Below, in pieces: positions 1-5,198 of a DNA stretch of 7,095 bases. The stretch is from NCBI GenBank assembly GCA_013694845.1, contig JACDBQ010000105.1:1-7095 (forward strand), given 5' to 3'. Position 1 is the first letter of the stretch, and each line of letters begins with the position of its first letter. This DNA is from Acidobacteriota bacterium. GTDB lineage: Bacteria; Acidobacteriota; Vicinamibacteria; Vicinamibacterales; 2-12-FULL-66-21. The notes beneath the pieces were generated by a model. That model made no database searches and was not told the origin of the DNA. It worked only from the letters and a program-made list of their open reading frames with translations. The position numbers were made by a program, and so were the translations under genes.

Positions 1-81
1 CAAGGAGGATCCAGAGGACGGGCGTTCCGACGGTCCGCGGCATTCAGGAGGCTGGATTCATCATGCGATTCGACATCGGCG
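1..81. other. window edge beyond purH, no assignable gene
   Basis: This stretch lies downstream of the purH stop codon. On the plus strand one frame stays open from the left edge to a TGA at 90-92, which would be about 29 residues of the C-terminus of a convergent gene overlapping purH by 11 bases. I recognise no family in it, and the other plus frames are also open because of the high GC content. On the minus strand an ATG at 76-74 opens only a 10-codon frame. No terminator hairpin for purH is evident here. Confidence 0.3.
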
Positions 82-1686
82 TCAGTGCCTGAAATGCCTG
101 CGGCCGGTAAAGACCATGGCCAGGCCCTGCTCGTCAGCCGCGGCGATCACCTCGGCATCTTTCACCGATCCGCCCGGCTGCACCACCGCTGTCGCACCCG
201 CCCGGGCGATGGCGTCGAGCCCATCGCGGAACGGGAAGAACGCATCGGAGGCCGCCACGGATCCCTGCAGCGGCTTGTCGCCGGCGGCTGTCGCCGACCC
301 TGCGCTCGAAGCCTTCATGACCGCAATCTTGACCGCGTCGACCCGGCTCATCTGGCCTGCACCGACGGCCAGCGTGCGATCCGGGCCGCTGAACACGATC
401 GTGTTCGACTTCGCGTGCGCGCAGACGCGCCATGCGAACCTGAGGGCGGTCCACTCGTCGGCGCTCGGCTGACGTGTCGTCACCACGCGCGGGAATTCTC
501 CCTGGGGCCAGTCGGAACCCGCTTCCGAAACGCGGTCCGGCTCCTGCAGGAGGACGCCTCCCAGGAAGGACCGCATCTCGCGCGGTTCCTGATTCATCAA
601 GGGCTCGTACACGCTGGAAAAATCGGTCGTAATGACACGCAGGTTCACCTTCGACGCCAGCACGGCCCGGGCCTCGTCGGCAATCCCGGGCGCAATCACC
701 GCCTCGATGAACGTGGCGGTGAGGGCCGTCGCTGTTTCGACGTCGATCGGTCGATTGACGCCGACGATCCCGCCGAAGGCCGAGAGCGGATCCACCTCAC
801 GGGCGCGCACGTAAGCGTCACTTGCCGACGTCCCGGTCGCGACGCCGCACGGGTTGGTGTGCTTGATCACGACGGCCGCGGGCTCAGAGAACTCGACGGC
901 AAGCCTGAGCGCCGCGTCGAGATCCAGCAGGTTGGTATAGGACAGCTCCTTGCCCTGGTGCACCTGCCAGCGCTGCTTGAATTGATCGGGAACCGGTATC
1001 CACGAGGCCTTCTGATGCGGGTTCTCACCGTATCTCAGGTCGCGACGTGTGGGGTGCGGATGGACCGGCTCATGGCCTGGCGCCACGCGCTTCATCGCCC
1101 CGCCATCCACCTGCACGTGCTGCAGCGTCATCGCGATCATCCCGTCGTATTGGGCCGTGTGGATGAAGGCCTTCTTCATCAGCGACAAGCGATACTCGAG
1201 CGAGGGCCCTCCCTCGCGTGCAAGCTCTTCGAGCACCGTCGGGTAATCGGCGGGGCTGACGACGACGAGAACGTCGGTGAAGTTCTTGGCGGCGGCGCGC
1301 AGCAGGCTCGGCCCGCCGATGTCGATCTCCTCCACCAACGCGTCGAACGGGGTCTCTGGATTCTCCGCGGCCTGACCGAACGGGTACAGGTTGACGACGA
1401 CCAGGTCGATCGGCGCGATGCCTTGGGCGCCGATGGCGGCGAGGTCGTCCGGCCGTTGGCGTCGCGCGAGGATGCCGCCGTGGACCGCGGGGTGGAGCGT
1501 CTTGACCCGACCGTCCATCATCTCGGGAAACCCGGTCACGTCCGACACGTTGCGCACCGGCAGGCCGGCCGCCGTAATGGCCCTGGCCGTCCCTCCGGTC
1601 GAGATGAGCTCGATGCCGCGGGCCGACAAGCCTCGGGCGAGCTCGAGGAGGCCGCTTTTGTCCGAAACACTCAGAATTGCACGCAT
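82..1686 (-). CDS. purH: PurH, bifunctional AICAR transformylase / IMP cyclohydrolase
   Basis: PurH catalyses the last two steps of de novo IMP synthesis in the cytoplasm: formylation of AICAR with 10-formyl-THF, then ring closure of FAICAR to IMP. The predicted protein has 534 residues, normal for the family. The N-terminal MGS-like IMP cyclohydrolase domain (about 1-195) shows STGGTA near 29-34 and DGRVKTLHPAVHGG at 58-71. The transformylase part shows RYGENPHQ at 218-225, the catalytic KHTNPCG at 275-281 (Lys-His pair), SAFGGI at 302-307, GAGQMSRVDAV at 442-452 and SDAFFPFRDGL at 480-490. The C-terminus ends in RHFRH, as in well-known PurH proteins. The frame is open 53 codons further upstream, but that stretch is arginine-rich and unlike PurH. 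The ATG at 1686 starts MRAILSVSDKSG exactly as the family does and has a Shine-Dalgarno sequence. It is divergent from the cold-shock gene. No broken motif is seen. Confidence 0.98.
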   Translation of the reverse strand: MRAILSVSDKSGLLELARGLSARGIELISTGGTARAITAAGLPVRNVSDVTGFPEMMDGRVKTLHPAVHGGILARRQRPDDLAAIGAQGIAPIDLVVVNLYPFGQAAENPETPFDALVEEIDIGGPSLLRAAAKNFTDVLVVVSPADYPTVLEELAREGGPSLEYRLSLMKKAFIHTAQYDGMIAMTLQHVQVDGGAMKRVAPGHEPVHPHPTRRDLRYGENPHQKASWIPVPDQFKQRWQVHQGKELSYTNLLDLDAALRLAVEFSEPAAVVIKHTNPCGVATGTSASDAYVRAREVDPLSAFGGIVGVNRPIDVETATALTATFIEAVIAPGIADEARAVLASKVNLRVITTDFSSVYEPLMNQEPREMRSFLGGVLLQEPDRVSEAGSDWPQGEFPRVVTTRQPSADEWTALRFAWRVCAHAKSNTIVFSGPDRTLAVGAGQMSRVDAVKIAVMKASSAGSATAAGDKPLQGSVAASDAFFPFRDGLDAIARAGATAVVQPGGSVKDAEVIAAADEQGLAMVFTGRRHFRH

Positions 1687-1697
1687 GCGATTGAATT

Positions 1698-1704
1698 CTT
1701 TCCT
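1698..1704 (-). promoter_or_regulatory. purH ribosome binding site
   Basis: On the minus strand the sequence reads AGGAAAG, 11 nt before the ATG whose first base is 1686. It supports this start over the longer open frame that runs on to 1845. Confidence 0.6.
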
Positions 1705-1708
1705 GGAC

Positions 1709-1736
1709 CCTGAAGCCCAGAGCCTGAAGCCTATTC
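1709..1736. repeat. degenerate CCTGAAG heptad repeat
   Basis: Four consecutive 7-nt blocks read CCTGAAG, CCCAGAG, CCTGAAG, CCTATTC. Blocks one and three are identical (9-nt identity CCTGAAGCC at 1709-1717 and 1723-1731, period 14), and blocks two and four are degenerate. The tract lies 22 nt upstream of the purH start and abuts the -35 box of the plus-strand promoter. It is too short to be certain it is more than chance, but a second heptad tract with the same CTGAA core occurs at 2222-2259. Confidence 0.4.
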
Positions 1737-1766
1737 TTGACACGGCCGAGCCGGGCCGCTTACTAT
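1737..1766 (+). promoter_or_regulatory. sigma-70-type promoter upstream of csp
   Basis: A perfect -35 hexamer TTGACA (1737-1742) is followed after 18 nt by TACTAT (1761-1766), a -10 hexamer that keeps the key T-A...T positions. This is the best promoter match noticed in the window and stands out in GC-rich DNA. The predicted transcription start is about 1773. It could drive the cold-shock gene with a ~180-nt leader, or a short RNA that ends at the hairpin and T-run at 1838-1862. Confidence 0.65.
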
Positions 1767-1772
1767 GCCACC

Positions 1773-1862
1773 GGCGTTGAGCCTGCCATGCTGAAGCGCG
1801 AAAGCGCCGAGGCGGAGGCCAGCGTCGTAAGCCGAGGCCGCGCACTCGCGCGGTCTTTTTTT
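1773..1862 (+). ncRNA. candidate small RNA or csp leader attenuator
   Basis: The ~90 nt between the predicted start and a T-run could fold well. A GCGC-GAAA-GCGC hairpin with a GNRA tetraloop lies at 1796-1807. It is enclosed by a possible helix of 1781-1787 with 1811-1819 (2-nt bulge), and the segment ends in the terminator-like hairpin at 1838-1853. It matches no riboswitch class that I can recall, and no convincing protein is encoded: the open frame here is only an upstream continuation of the csp frame. Two readings are possible: a free-standing small RNA, or a 5' leader in which the hairpin attenuates transcription into csp. Exact ends are estimates. Confidence 0.3.
1838..1862 (+). terminator. 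intrinsic-terminator-like hairpin upstream of csp
   Basis: The stem CCGCGC (1838-1843) pairs perfectly with GCGCGG (1848-1853) around the 4-nt loop ACTC. It is followed by T-C and then seven T's (1856-1862). The stem is short but all G-C, and the T-run is the longest T-run in the window. No annotated plus-strand gene lies upstream for it to terminate, so it either ends a small RNA or attenuates the csp transcript. Confidence 0.55.
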
Positions 1863-1912
1863 ATGTTCGTCATTGTCGCCCACGGGCGCGCGGATGGCGA
1901 GCAGGTATCACG

Positions 1913-1947
1913 GCGGCGTAAAACGCGCCGCGAATTGCAAGGCAGGA
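1913..1947 (+). promoter_or_regulatory. csp leader hairpin and ribosome binding site
   Basis: A 6-bp hairpin pairs GCGGCG (1913-1918) with CGCCGC (1926-1931) around a 7-nt loop, TAAAACG. It ends 12 nt before the AGGA ribosome binding site at 1944-1947, which lies 8 nt upstream of the csp ATG. The site fixes the start at 1956 rather than the in-frame ATG at 1863. Structured leaders upstream of cold-shock genes are known to control their expression, but a thermosensor role here is inference. Confidence 0.45.
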
Positions 1948-1955
1948 AAAGTACG

Positions 1956-2162
1956 ATGCGTATCACAGGCAAGGTCAAGTGGTTCAACAACGCCAAGGGT
2001 TACGGATTCATCGAGCGTGAAGGCGGCAGCGACGTGTTCGTCCACTTCTCGGCGGTCCAGGGCAACGGGTTTCGCACGCTGGAAGAAGGCCAGGCGGTCG
2101 AGTTCGAGATCGTCGACGGTCCGAAGGGCCCGCAGGCCGGGAACGTCACCAAGCCTAGCTAA
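1956..2162 (+). CDS. csp: cold shock protein, CspA family (single CSD)
   Basis: This encodes a 68-residue single cold-shock domain (OB fold), the usual length for bacterial Csp proteins. Such proteins bind single-stranded RNA and DNA in the cytoplasm and act as RNA chaperones or antiterminators. The protein begins with the typical G-x-V-K-W-F (residues 5-10). RNP1-like KGYGFI lies at 14-19 and RNP2 VFVHF at 27-31, followed by the usual acidic middle and GPKGPQAGNV near the C-terminus (about 55-64). Aromatic nucleic-acid-contact residues W9, F10, Y16, F18, F28, H30 and F31 are all present. The frame remains open upstream, including an ATG at 1863 that would add 31 basic residues, but family alignment and the AGGA site favour 1956. 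It is divergent from purH and convergent with 2244-2846, so it is probably transcribed alone. Whether it is cold-inducible cannot be read from the sequence. Confidence 0.97.
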   Translation: MRITGKVKWFNNAKGYGFIEREGGSDVFVHFSAVQGNGFRTLEEGQAVEFEIVDGPKGPQAGNVTKPS

Positions 2163-2187
2163 CTAAAACTTCAAAACTTCGCCTCAC

Positions 2188-2221
2188 AAAGAGCCGGAAG
2201 CCGCAAGGCGCCGGCTCTTTT
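2188..2221 (+). terminator. intrinsic terminator of csp, possibly bidirectional
   Basis: AAAGAGCCGG (2188-2197) pairs perfectly with CCGGCTCTTT (2211-2220). The loop holds a further 3-bp stem closed by a GCAA tetraloop (2200-2209). The T's continue to 2221. It begins 25 nt after the csp stop codon. Because A's flank the left arm, the minus-strand version ends in CTCTTTG, so it may also stop transcripts coming from 2244-2846. Confidence 0.8.
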
Positions 2222-2259
2222 CAATGCTGAATGCTGAATTACTTCAGCATTCAGCATTG
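2222..2259. repeat. perfect 17-bp inverted repeat built from AATGCTG heptads
   Basis: CAATGCTGAATGCTGAA (2222-2238) and its exact reverse complement (2243-2259) flank a 4-nt loop, TTAC. Each arm is itself a direct repeat of a 7-nt unit (AATGCTG twice). The element touches the csp terminator on its left. On its right it supplies the last four codons (Asn-Ala-Glu-Cys) and the TGA stop of the minus-strand gene. As RNA it would make a 17-bp hairpin in either direction, without a T-run. Confidence 0.85.
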
Positions 2260-2846
2260 TCTGACGGCGCGCCTTTGAGCCCGCGCGCCGTGAAATTCAC
2301 CTTCCCGTCCTTGAGCGCCACGCGGAACGCGACCTCCGGGCTGCCGGTATCGCGCAGCTTGATCACCTGTTCCTTGACCAGCGTGGCAAAGCGGTGGAAC
2401 GGCACCACGTCATCCCCGGCTTCGCGGCGCGCATCCATCAGTGAGTCGTAGAGCGCGTGGAGCTTGTCCATCTCACGCAGCGGATCCCGGAACGCGGTGA
2501 CGTGCAGGATTCTGTGCTCGTGAGGGGTGTCCTTCTTCGGCGTGGCGTCTCGTGGAGGCGCCCGGGCGAAGGGACCCGGGCGGCCTTCTTCTCTCGCGCG
2601 CTGGCCGCGATCCCAGAGATCCGCGAAGGCCGAATACCGCGCCTGCAGCGTCTGGAATCGGAACCGGTCCACGGATGCATCGATTCGCCGCCGCCCCCAG
2701 CGTTTGAGGATCGCGTCGACCCGGCTGCGGGTCTCCCATGGCGGCCGTGGCAGCCGGCCGGCGAAGAACATGTTGTATTCCGCCTCGAGCTGCTTGAGAC
2801 CGGTCGTGAGCTGCGTGAGGTCGCCGGCGATCTCCGGTTCATTCAT
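2244..2846 (-). CDS. MXAN_5187-C-like protein of unknown function
   Basis: This 200-residue soluble protein has no signal peptide or membrane segment. From memory it resembles the MXAN_5187 C-terminal domain family, which has no established function. Support: an N-terminal heptad-rich helix with LKQLEAEYNMFFAG (17-30), the aromatic segment FRFQTLQARYSAFADLWDR (62-80), a charged and proline-rich linker (about 82-112), then LHALYDSLMDARREAG (129-144) and a C-terminal EVAFRVALKDGKVNFTARG (171-189). The helical start followed by a basic aromatic motif suggests a protein- or nucleic-acid-binding role, but nothing catalytic is visible. The ATG at 2846 is preceded only by a weak purine run 13 nt away (AGGGGG) that is part of a hairpin. 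The last codons and stop come from an inverted repeat, so the true ancestral C-terminus may have been at about residue 190. It follows 2958-3386 in the same direction after 111 bp. Confidence 0.65.
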   Translation of the reverse strand: MNEPEIAGDLTQLTTGLKQLEAEYNMFFAGRLPRPPWETRSRVDAILKRWGRRRIDASVDRFRFQTLQARYSAFADLWDRGQRAREEGRPGPFARAPPRDATPKKDTPHEHRILHVTAFRDPLREMDKLHALYDSLMDARREAGDDVVPFHRFATLVKEQVIKLRDTGSPEVAFRVALKDGKVNFTARGLKGAPSDNAEC

Positions 2847-2957
2847 TTATCGGCGGGGCCCCCTGCACCCCGCCTGGCGCCCTGCATTGCGTCAGCGCTT
2901 CGCCGCTGGCTCCATTCCGGCCGCTACGTTGTCGTTGTCGCTCTGCGCCGATCCGCT
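2847..2957 (-). promoter_or_regulatory. structured intergenic spacer with hairpins before 2244-2846
   Basis: Two hairpins can be seen. GGCGGGG (2852-2858) pairs perfectly with CCCCGCC (2868-2874) around a 9-nt loop and stops 5 nt before the downstream ATG, so it covers the place where a ribosome would bind. CAGCG (2893-2897) pairs with CGCTG (2904-2908) around 6 nt. No clear -35/-10 pair is visible on the minus strand, so co-transcription with 2958-3386 is plausible. A GTCGTTGTCG tract at 2931-2940 is a simple short repeat. Confidence 0.45.
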
Positions 2958-3386
2958 TCATCGGATCAATAGCCAGACGAGTGGCAGCCAGAGCTCTCGG
3001 GCGTAGGGCACAGGCTTGTCGTCGATCAGCACGTCGGTCGAGTCGAAGCGCCCGACGACCTCGAACAGGTCGCGAAGCTGGAGCGCGTGCTCCGGGTAGA
3101 AGCGGGCGCGGTGCCGGAGGGAGGCGCCGGCCCCGATCTCGCGGTACTCGGCGGAGGCGCGCGCCATGTCGACTGCGGCGTGATAGTCCGCGGCGTCGAA
3201 CGTGGAGAACTCCAGCGAGACCGAGAATGGAAGTTTGGGAGTGCCAAACAACGCCTCGGCGAGCTCCGGTTGCAGCGAGGCGAGCTCCTCGGCGGTCGGT
3301 TGCTCCGGCAGGTCGACGTACGGCCAGAAGCGCTCCACCGGACGATAATCGCGGACCGGGGCCTCGGGTGGCGTGTTGTCTGACAT
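2958..3386 (-). CDS. hypothetical 142-aa protein
   Basis: I do not recognise a family. The protein is small and acidic. The start ATG at 3386 gives MSDNTPPEAPVRDYRPVERF, a plausible soluble N-terminus, whereas the longer open frame to 3464 adds an arginine-rich stretch that looks like non-coding translation. Visible features are a proline- and aromatic-rich N-terminus (RPVERFWPYVDLPEQP, 16-31), a helix with acidic residues (PTAEELASLQPELAEALFG, 31-49), a β-type segment (FSVSLEFSTFD, 54-64), and a hydrophobic C-terminal end (ARELWLPLVWLLIR). Codon bias favours this frame: the five residues before the ATG and the rival frame look random. No signal peptide, metal site or catalytic motif is visible. 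A -10-like TACAAT lies 13 nt upstream and there is no Shine-Dalgarno sequence, so translation may be almost leaderless. It may be co-transcribed with 2244-2846. Confidence 0.72.
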   Translation of the reverse strand: MSDNTPPEAPVRDYRPVERFWPYVDLPEQPTAEELASLQPELAEALFGTPKLPFSVSLEFSTFDAADYHAAVDMARASAEYREIGAGASLRHRARFYPEHALQLRDLFEVVGRFDSTDVLIDDKPVPYARELWLPLVWLLIR

Positions 3387-3399
3387 GGAATAGGACGCT

Positions 3400-3405
3400 A
3401 TTGTA
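3400..3405 (-). promoter_or_regulatory. -10-like box close to the start of 2958-3386
   Basis: The minus strand reads TACAAT, one mismatch from TATAAT, 13 nt before the ATG. Transcription would begin about 7 nt before the start codon, leaving almost no leader, and no Shine-Dalgarno sequence is present. No recognisable -35 hexamer lies 16-18 nt upstream, where the sequence is entirely GC-rich. Confidence 0.4.
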
Positions 3406-3455
3406 CCCGGTGCGCACCCGCGCCCGGCAGCCCGCGGCCTGCGGCTCCGCAGTTC

Positions 3456-3587
3456 GGGAGCCACGGTTCAACACCGTATAAGGGGCCACGGTTCAACACG
3501 GTTCAACACCGTTCAAGGGGGCCACGGTTCAACCGGTTTAACACCGTTTCAGGTGGCCACGGTTCAACACCGTTCAACACCGAGTCA
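3456..3587. repeat. four-copy ~35-bp tandem repeat with hairpin cores, upstream of selA
   Basis: The motif GCCACGGTTCAA recurs at 3460, 3485, 3521 and 3556 (spacings 25, 36 and 35). Full units read approximately GG(G)GCCACGGTTCAACACC, then a variable number of CGTTCAA or GGTTCAACAC words. Inside the units, ACGGT-TCAAC-ACCGT makes a 5-bp stem with a 5-nt loop, at 3463-3477, 3498-3512 and 3559-3573. The third unit differs and carries the palindrome AACCGGTT (3531-3538). The words are nested: a 10-nt ACGGTTCAAC sub-repeat inside the 35-nt unit, which suggests slippage growth. The array ends 33 nt before the selA start. It does not encode a gene in any frame that I find credible. Confidence 0.85.
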
Positions 3588-3620
3588 GAATTCGGATTTT
3601 CACACGACCGCCTGTTTGCG

Positions 3621-5021
3621 ATGACCGATCAGAGACAGATCCCGTCGATTGACCACCTGCGGCAGCGGCCCGCGGTCAAGGCGCTCGAAGCCCGTTTCGG
3701 CCGGCCGGCGGTGCGGGACGCCCTGCGGCAGGAAGCCGAGCGGCTTCGGCAGGCGCTGGCCCGCGGGGGCACGTGCCGCGATATCGGCAAGTGCATCGAA
3801 GATCGCGCGCTGATGCGCCTCGACGCGGTGTCTGCCTTCTCGTTGCGTACCGTGCTCAATGCCACGGGCGTCGTGATCCACACGAACTTGGGACGGGCGC
3901 CGCTGAGCGCCAAGGCGGCCGCCCGCGTCGCCGAGCTGGCCGCCGGCTATTGCAATCTCGAATACGATCTCGGCGCCGGATCACGCGGACGACGAGACGT
4001 CCACGCGGAACGCATCATCTGCCGCCTGACTGGTGCGGACGCGGCCTGCGTGGTGAACAACAACGCCGCGGCGGCGCTGATCGCGCTGGCGGCACTCGCG
4101 GCCGGGCGTGAAGTGATCGTGTCGCGAGGCGAGCTGGTGGAGATCGGCGGCGGCTTCCGGGTGCCCGACGTGCTCGCACAGTCCGGCGCGGTGCTGCGCG
4201 AAGTGGGCACGACCAATCGCACACGTGTGTCCGATTACGCGGCGGCCATCACCGATCGAACGGCGCTGATCCTGCGCGTGCACCCGTCGAACTTCCGCAT
4301 CGAAGGATTCACCGAACGGCCGTCCGTGCGCGAGCTCGCTGCGCTGGGAGCCCGTTTCAGTGTTCCGCTCGTCGACGACCTGGGCAGTGGGCACGTGGCG
4401 GCAAACGCCCCGGCCCTGCGCGACGAGCCGACGGTGCAACTGACCCTGCAGGACGGCGCCGCCCTCGTGCTGTTCAGCGGCGACAAGCTGCTCGGCGGTC
4501 CTCAGGCCGGGATCATGGTCGGCAGCCGCTCACTGGTCGAGACGATCAGGCGTCATCCGCTGATGCGCGCCGTCCGGGTGGACAAGATGACCTACGCCGC
4601 GCTCGAGGTCACGCTGCAGGCCTACGAATCGGACCGCGCGCACGAGATCCCGGTGGCAGGCATGATCGCGGCAGCCGCGACAGCGATCGGCGAGCGGGCG
4701 GAGCGACTCGCGGCACGTGTGGAGTCCGTGGATCTGTCCGCCACCGTTATCGACGGCCTGTCGACGATCGGCGGCGGCAGTGCGCCAGGTGCGACGCTCC
4801 CCACCCGCCTGCTCCAGCTTCGCCACGCAACGCTCAGCGCCAGCCGGCTCGAGACTCGTCTTCGCTCGCTCGATCCACCGGTCATTGCGCGAATCGACGA
4901 CGGCCACGTGGTGCTCGACCTGCGGACGGTGCTCCCCGCCCAGGACGATCTGCTGGCCTCGCTCTTGGAGTCCCTGCGGACTACCCACAAGGACACGGTC
5001 AGCCACGAAAAGCTCACGTAG
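3621..5021 (+). CDS. selA: SelA, L-seryl-tRNA(Sec) selenium transferase
   Basis: SelA is a cytoplasmic PLP enzyme that converts Ser-tRNA(Sec) into selenocysteinyl-tRNA(Sec) using selenophosphate. The predicted 466 residues are the normal bacterial length. The N-terminal tRNA-binding region starts MTDQRQIPSIDHLRQRP. Then come NATGVVIHTNLGRAPL (80-95), YDLGAGSRGRRDVHAE (115-130), VNNNAAAALIAL (145-156), SRGELVEIGGGFRVPDV (168-184), EVGTTNRT (194-201), the VDDLGSG loop (251-257) and the PLP lysine in FSGDKLLGGPQAG (K289). A late GGGSAPGATLPTRLL motif (about 377-391) is also typical. The ATG at 3621 matches the family N-terminus, but no Shine-Dalgarno sequence is visible before it. selB and selC, often neighbours, are absent from the window. 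The selenophosphate synthase gene is also not here. It is divergent from 2958-3386 across a repeat-filled gap. Confidence 0.96.
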   Translation: MTDQRQIPSIDHLRQRPAVKALEARFGRPAVRDALRQEAERLRQALARGGTCRDIGKCIEDRALMRLDAVSAFSLRTVLNATGVVIHTNLGRAPLSAKAAARVAELAAGYCNLEYDLGAGSRGRRDVHAERIICRLTGADAACVVNNNAAAALIALAALAAGREVIVSRGELVEIGGGFRVPDVLAQSGAVLREVGTTNRTRVSDYAAAITDRTALILRVHPSNFRIEGFTERPSVRELAALGARFSVPLVDDLGSGHVAANAPALRDEPTVQLTLQDGAALVLFSGDKLLGGPQAGIMVGSRSLVETIRRHPLMRAVRVDKMTYAALEVTLQAYESDRAHEIPVAGMIAAAATAIGERAERLAARVESVDLSATVIDGLSTIGGGSAPGATLPTRLLQLRHATLSASRLETRLRSLDPPVIARIDDGHVVLDLRTVLPAQDDLLASLLESLRTTHKDTVSHEKLT

Positions 5022-5089
5022 GCGCATGCCATCGTGCGGAGATTATCCAGCACCGACAGCCCGGCCCCAAAAAACGATTCGAAGCGAAG

Positions 5090-5116
5090 CACCGGCCGGC
5101 ACCCGGTGTGCCGGCC
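5090..5116. repeat. GC-rich hairpin with two mutually exclusive folds
   Basis: GGCCGGCAC (5094-5102) pairs perfectly with GTGCCGGCC (5108-5116) around a 5-nt loop, CCGGT. A second pairing, CACCGG (5090-5095) with CCGGTG (5103-5108), uses the same bases, so only one can form at a time. There is no T-run directly after it. It lies 68 nt past the selA stop codon and may serve as an mRNA 3' end structure. Confidence 0.6.
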
Positions 5117-5125
5117 TGCCCTGAC

Positions 5126-5158
5126 GCGACCTGCGCGCGAGGTCGCCCTTGATCTTTT
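5126..5158 (+). terminator. possible terminator between selA and the VWA gene
   Basis: GCGACCT (5126-5132) pairs perfectly with AGGTCGC (5140-5146) around a 7-nt loop, GCGCGCG. It is followed by CCTTGATCTTTT (5147-5158), an interrupted rather than clean T-tract. Together with the hairpin at 5090-5116 it suggests that selA transcription ends here, before the next gene. Confidence 0.45.
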
Positions 5159-5192
5159 CGAATGACGACCTTCGTGAACTGGCTTTCGGGAC

Positions 5193-5198
5193 TATCCT
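5193..5198 (+). promoter_or_regulatory. -10-like box just before the VWA gene start
   Basis: TATCCT lies 6 nt upstream of the ATG at 5205, so transcription would begin at or next to the start codon. No Shine-Dalgarno sequence is present between 5185 and 5204. The -35 region at 5170-5176 (around CTTCGT) is a poor match. The arrangement suggests a leaderless mRNA. Confidence 0.4.

Noticed and set aside
85..1713. 542-codon open frame on the plus strand opposite purH
   Set aside because: It is antisense to a complete, motif-rich PurH. Its translation is arginine- and histidine-rich with no recognisable domain, which is typical of antisense frames in GC-rich DNA.
1687..1845. 53-residue N-terminal extension of PurH
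   Set aside because: The extension is arginine- and tryptophan-rich and not part of PurH, the family start MRAILSVSDKSG begins at 1686, and a Shine-Dalgarno sequence lies before it.
1687..1870. ZTP or THF riboswitch on the minus strand before purH
   Set aside because: I looked because both classes control purine and folate genes. I found neither the conserved ZTP core nor the THF consensus.
1863..1955. 31-residue N-terminal extension of the cold shock protein from the ATG at 1863
   Set aside because: It is in frame, but the extension is basic and non-conserved, and the AGGA site and the family length favour 1956.
2839..3489. 216-codon minus-strand frame overlapping 2958-3386
   Set aside because: Its translation is arginine- and alanine-rich with no motif, whereas the overlapping 142-residue frame looks like a real protein.
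3456..3587. CRISPR array
   Set aside because: The repeats are imperfect and nested, the intervals between cores are made of the same words and not unique spacers, and no cas gene is nearby.
4530..5092. minus-strand frames opposite the end of selA
   Set aside because: They lie almost wholly opposite selA, contain no known motif, and neither has a convincing ribosome binding site.
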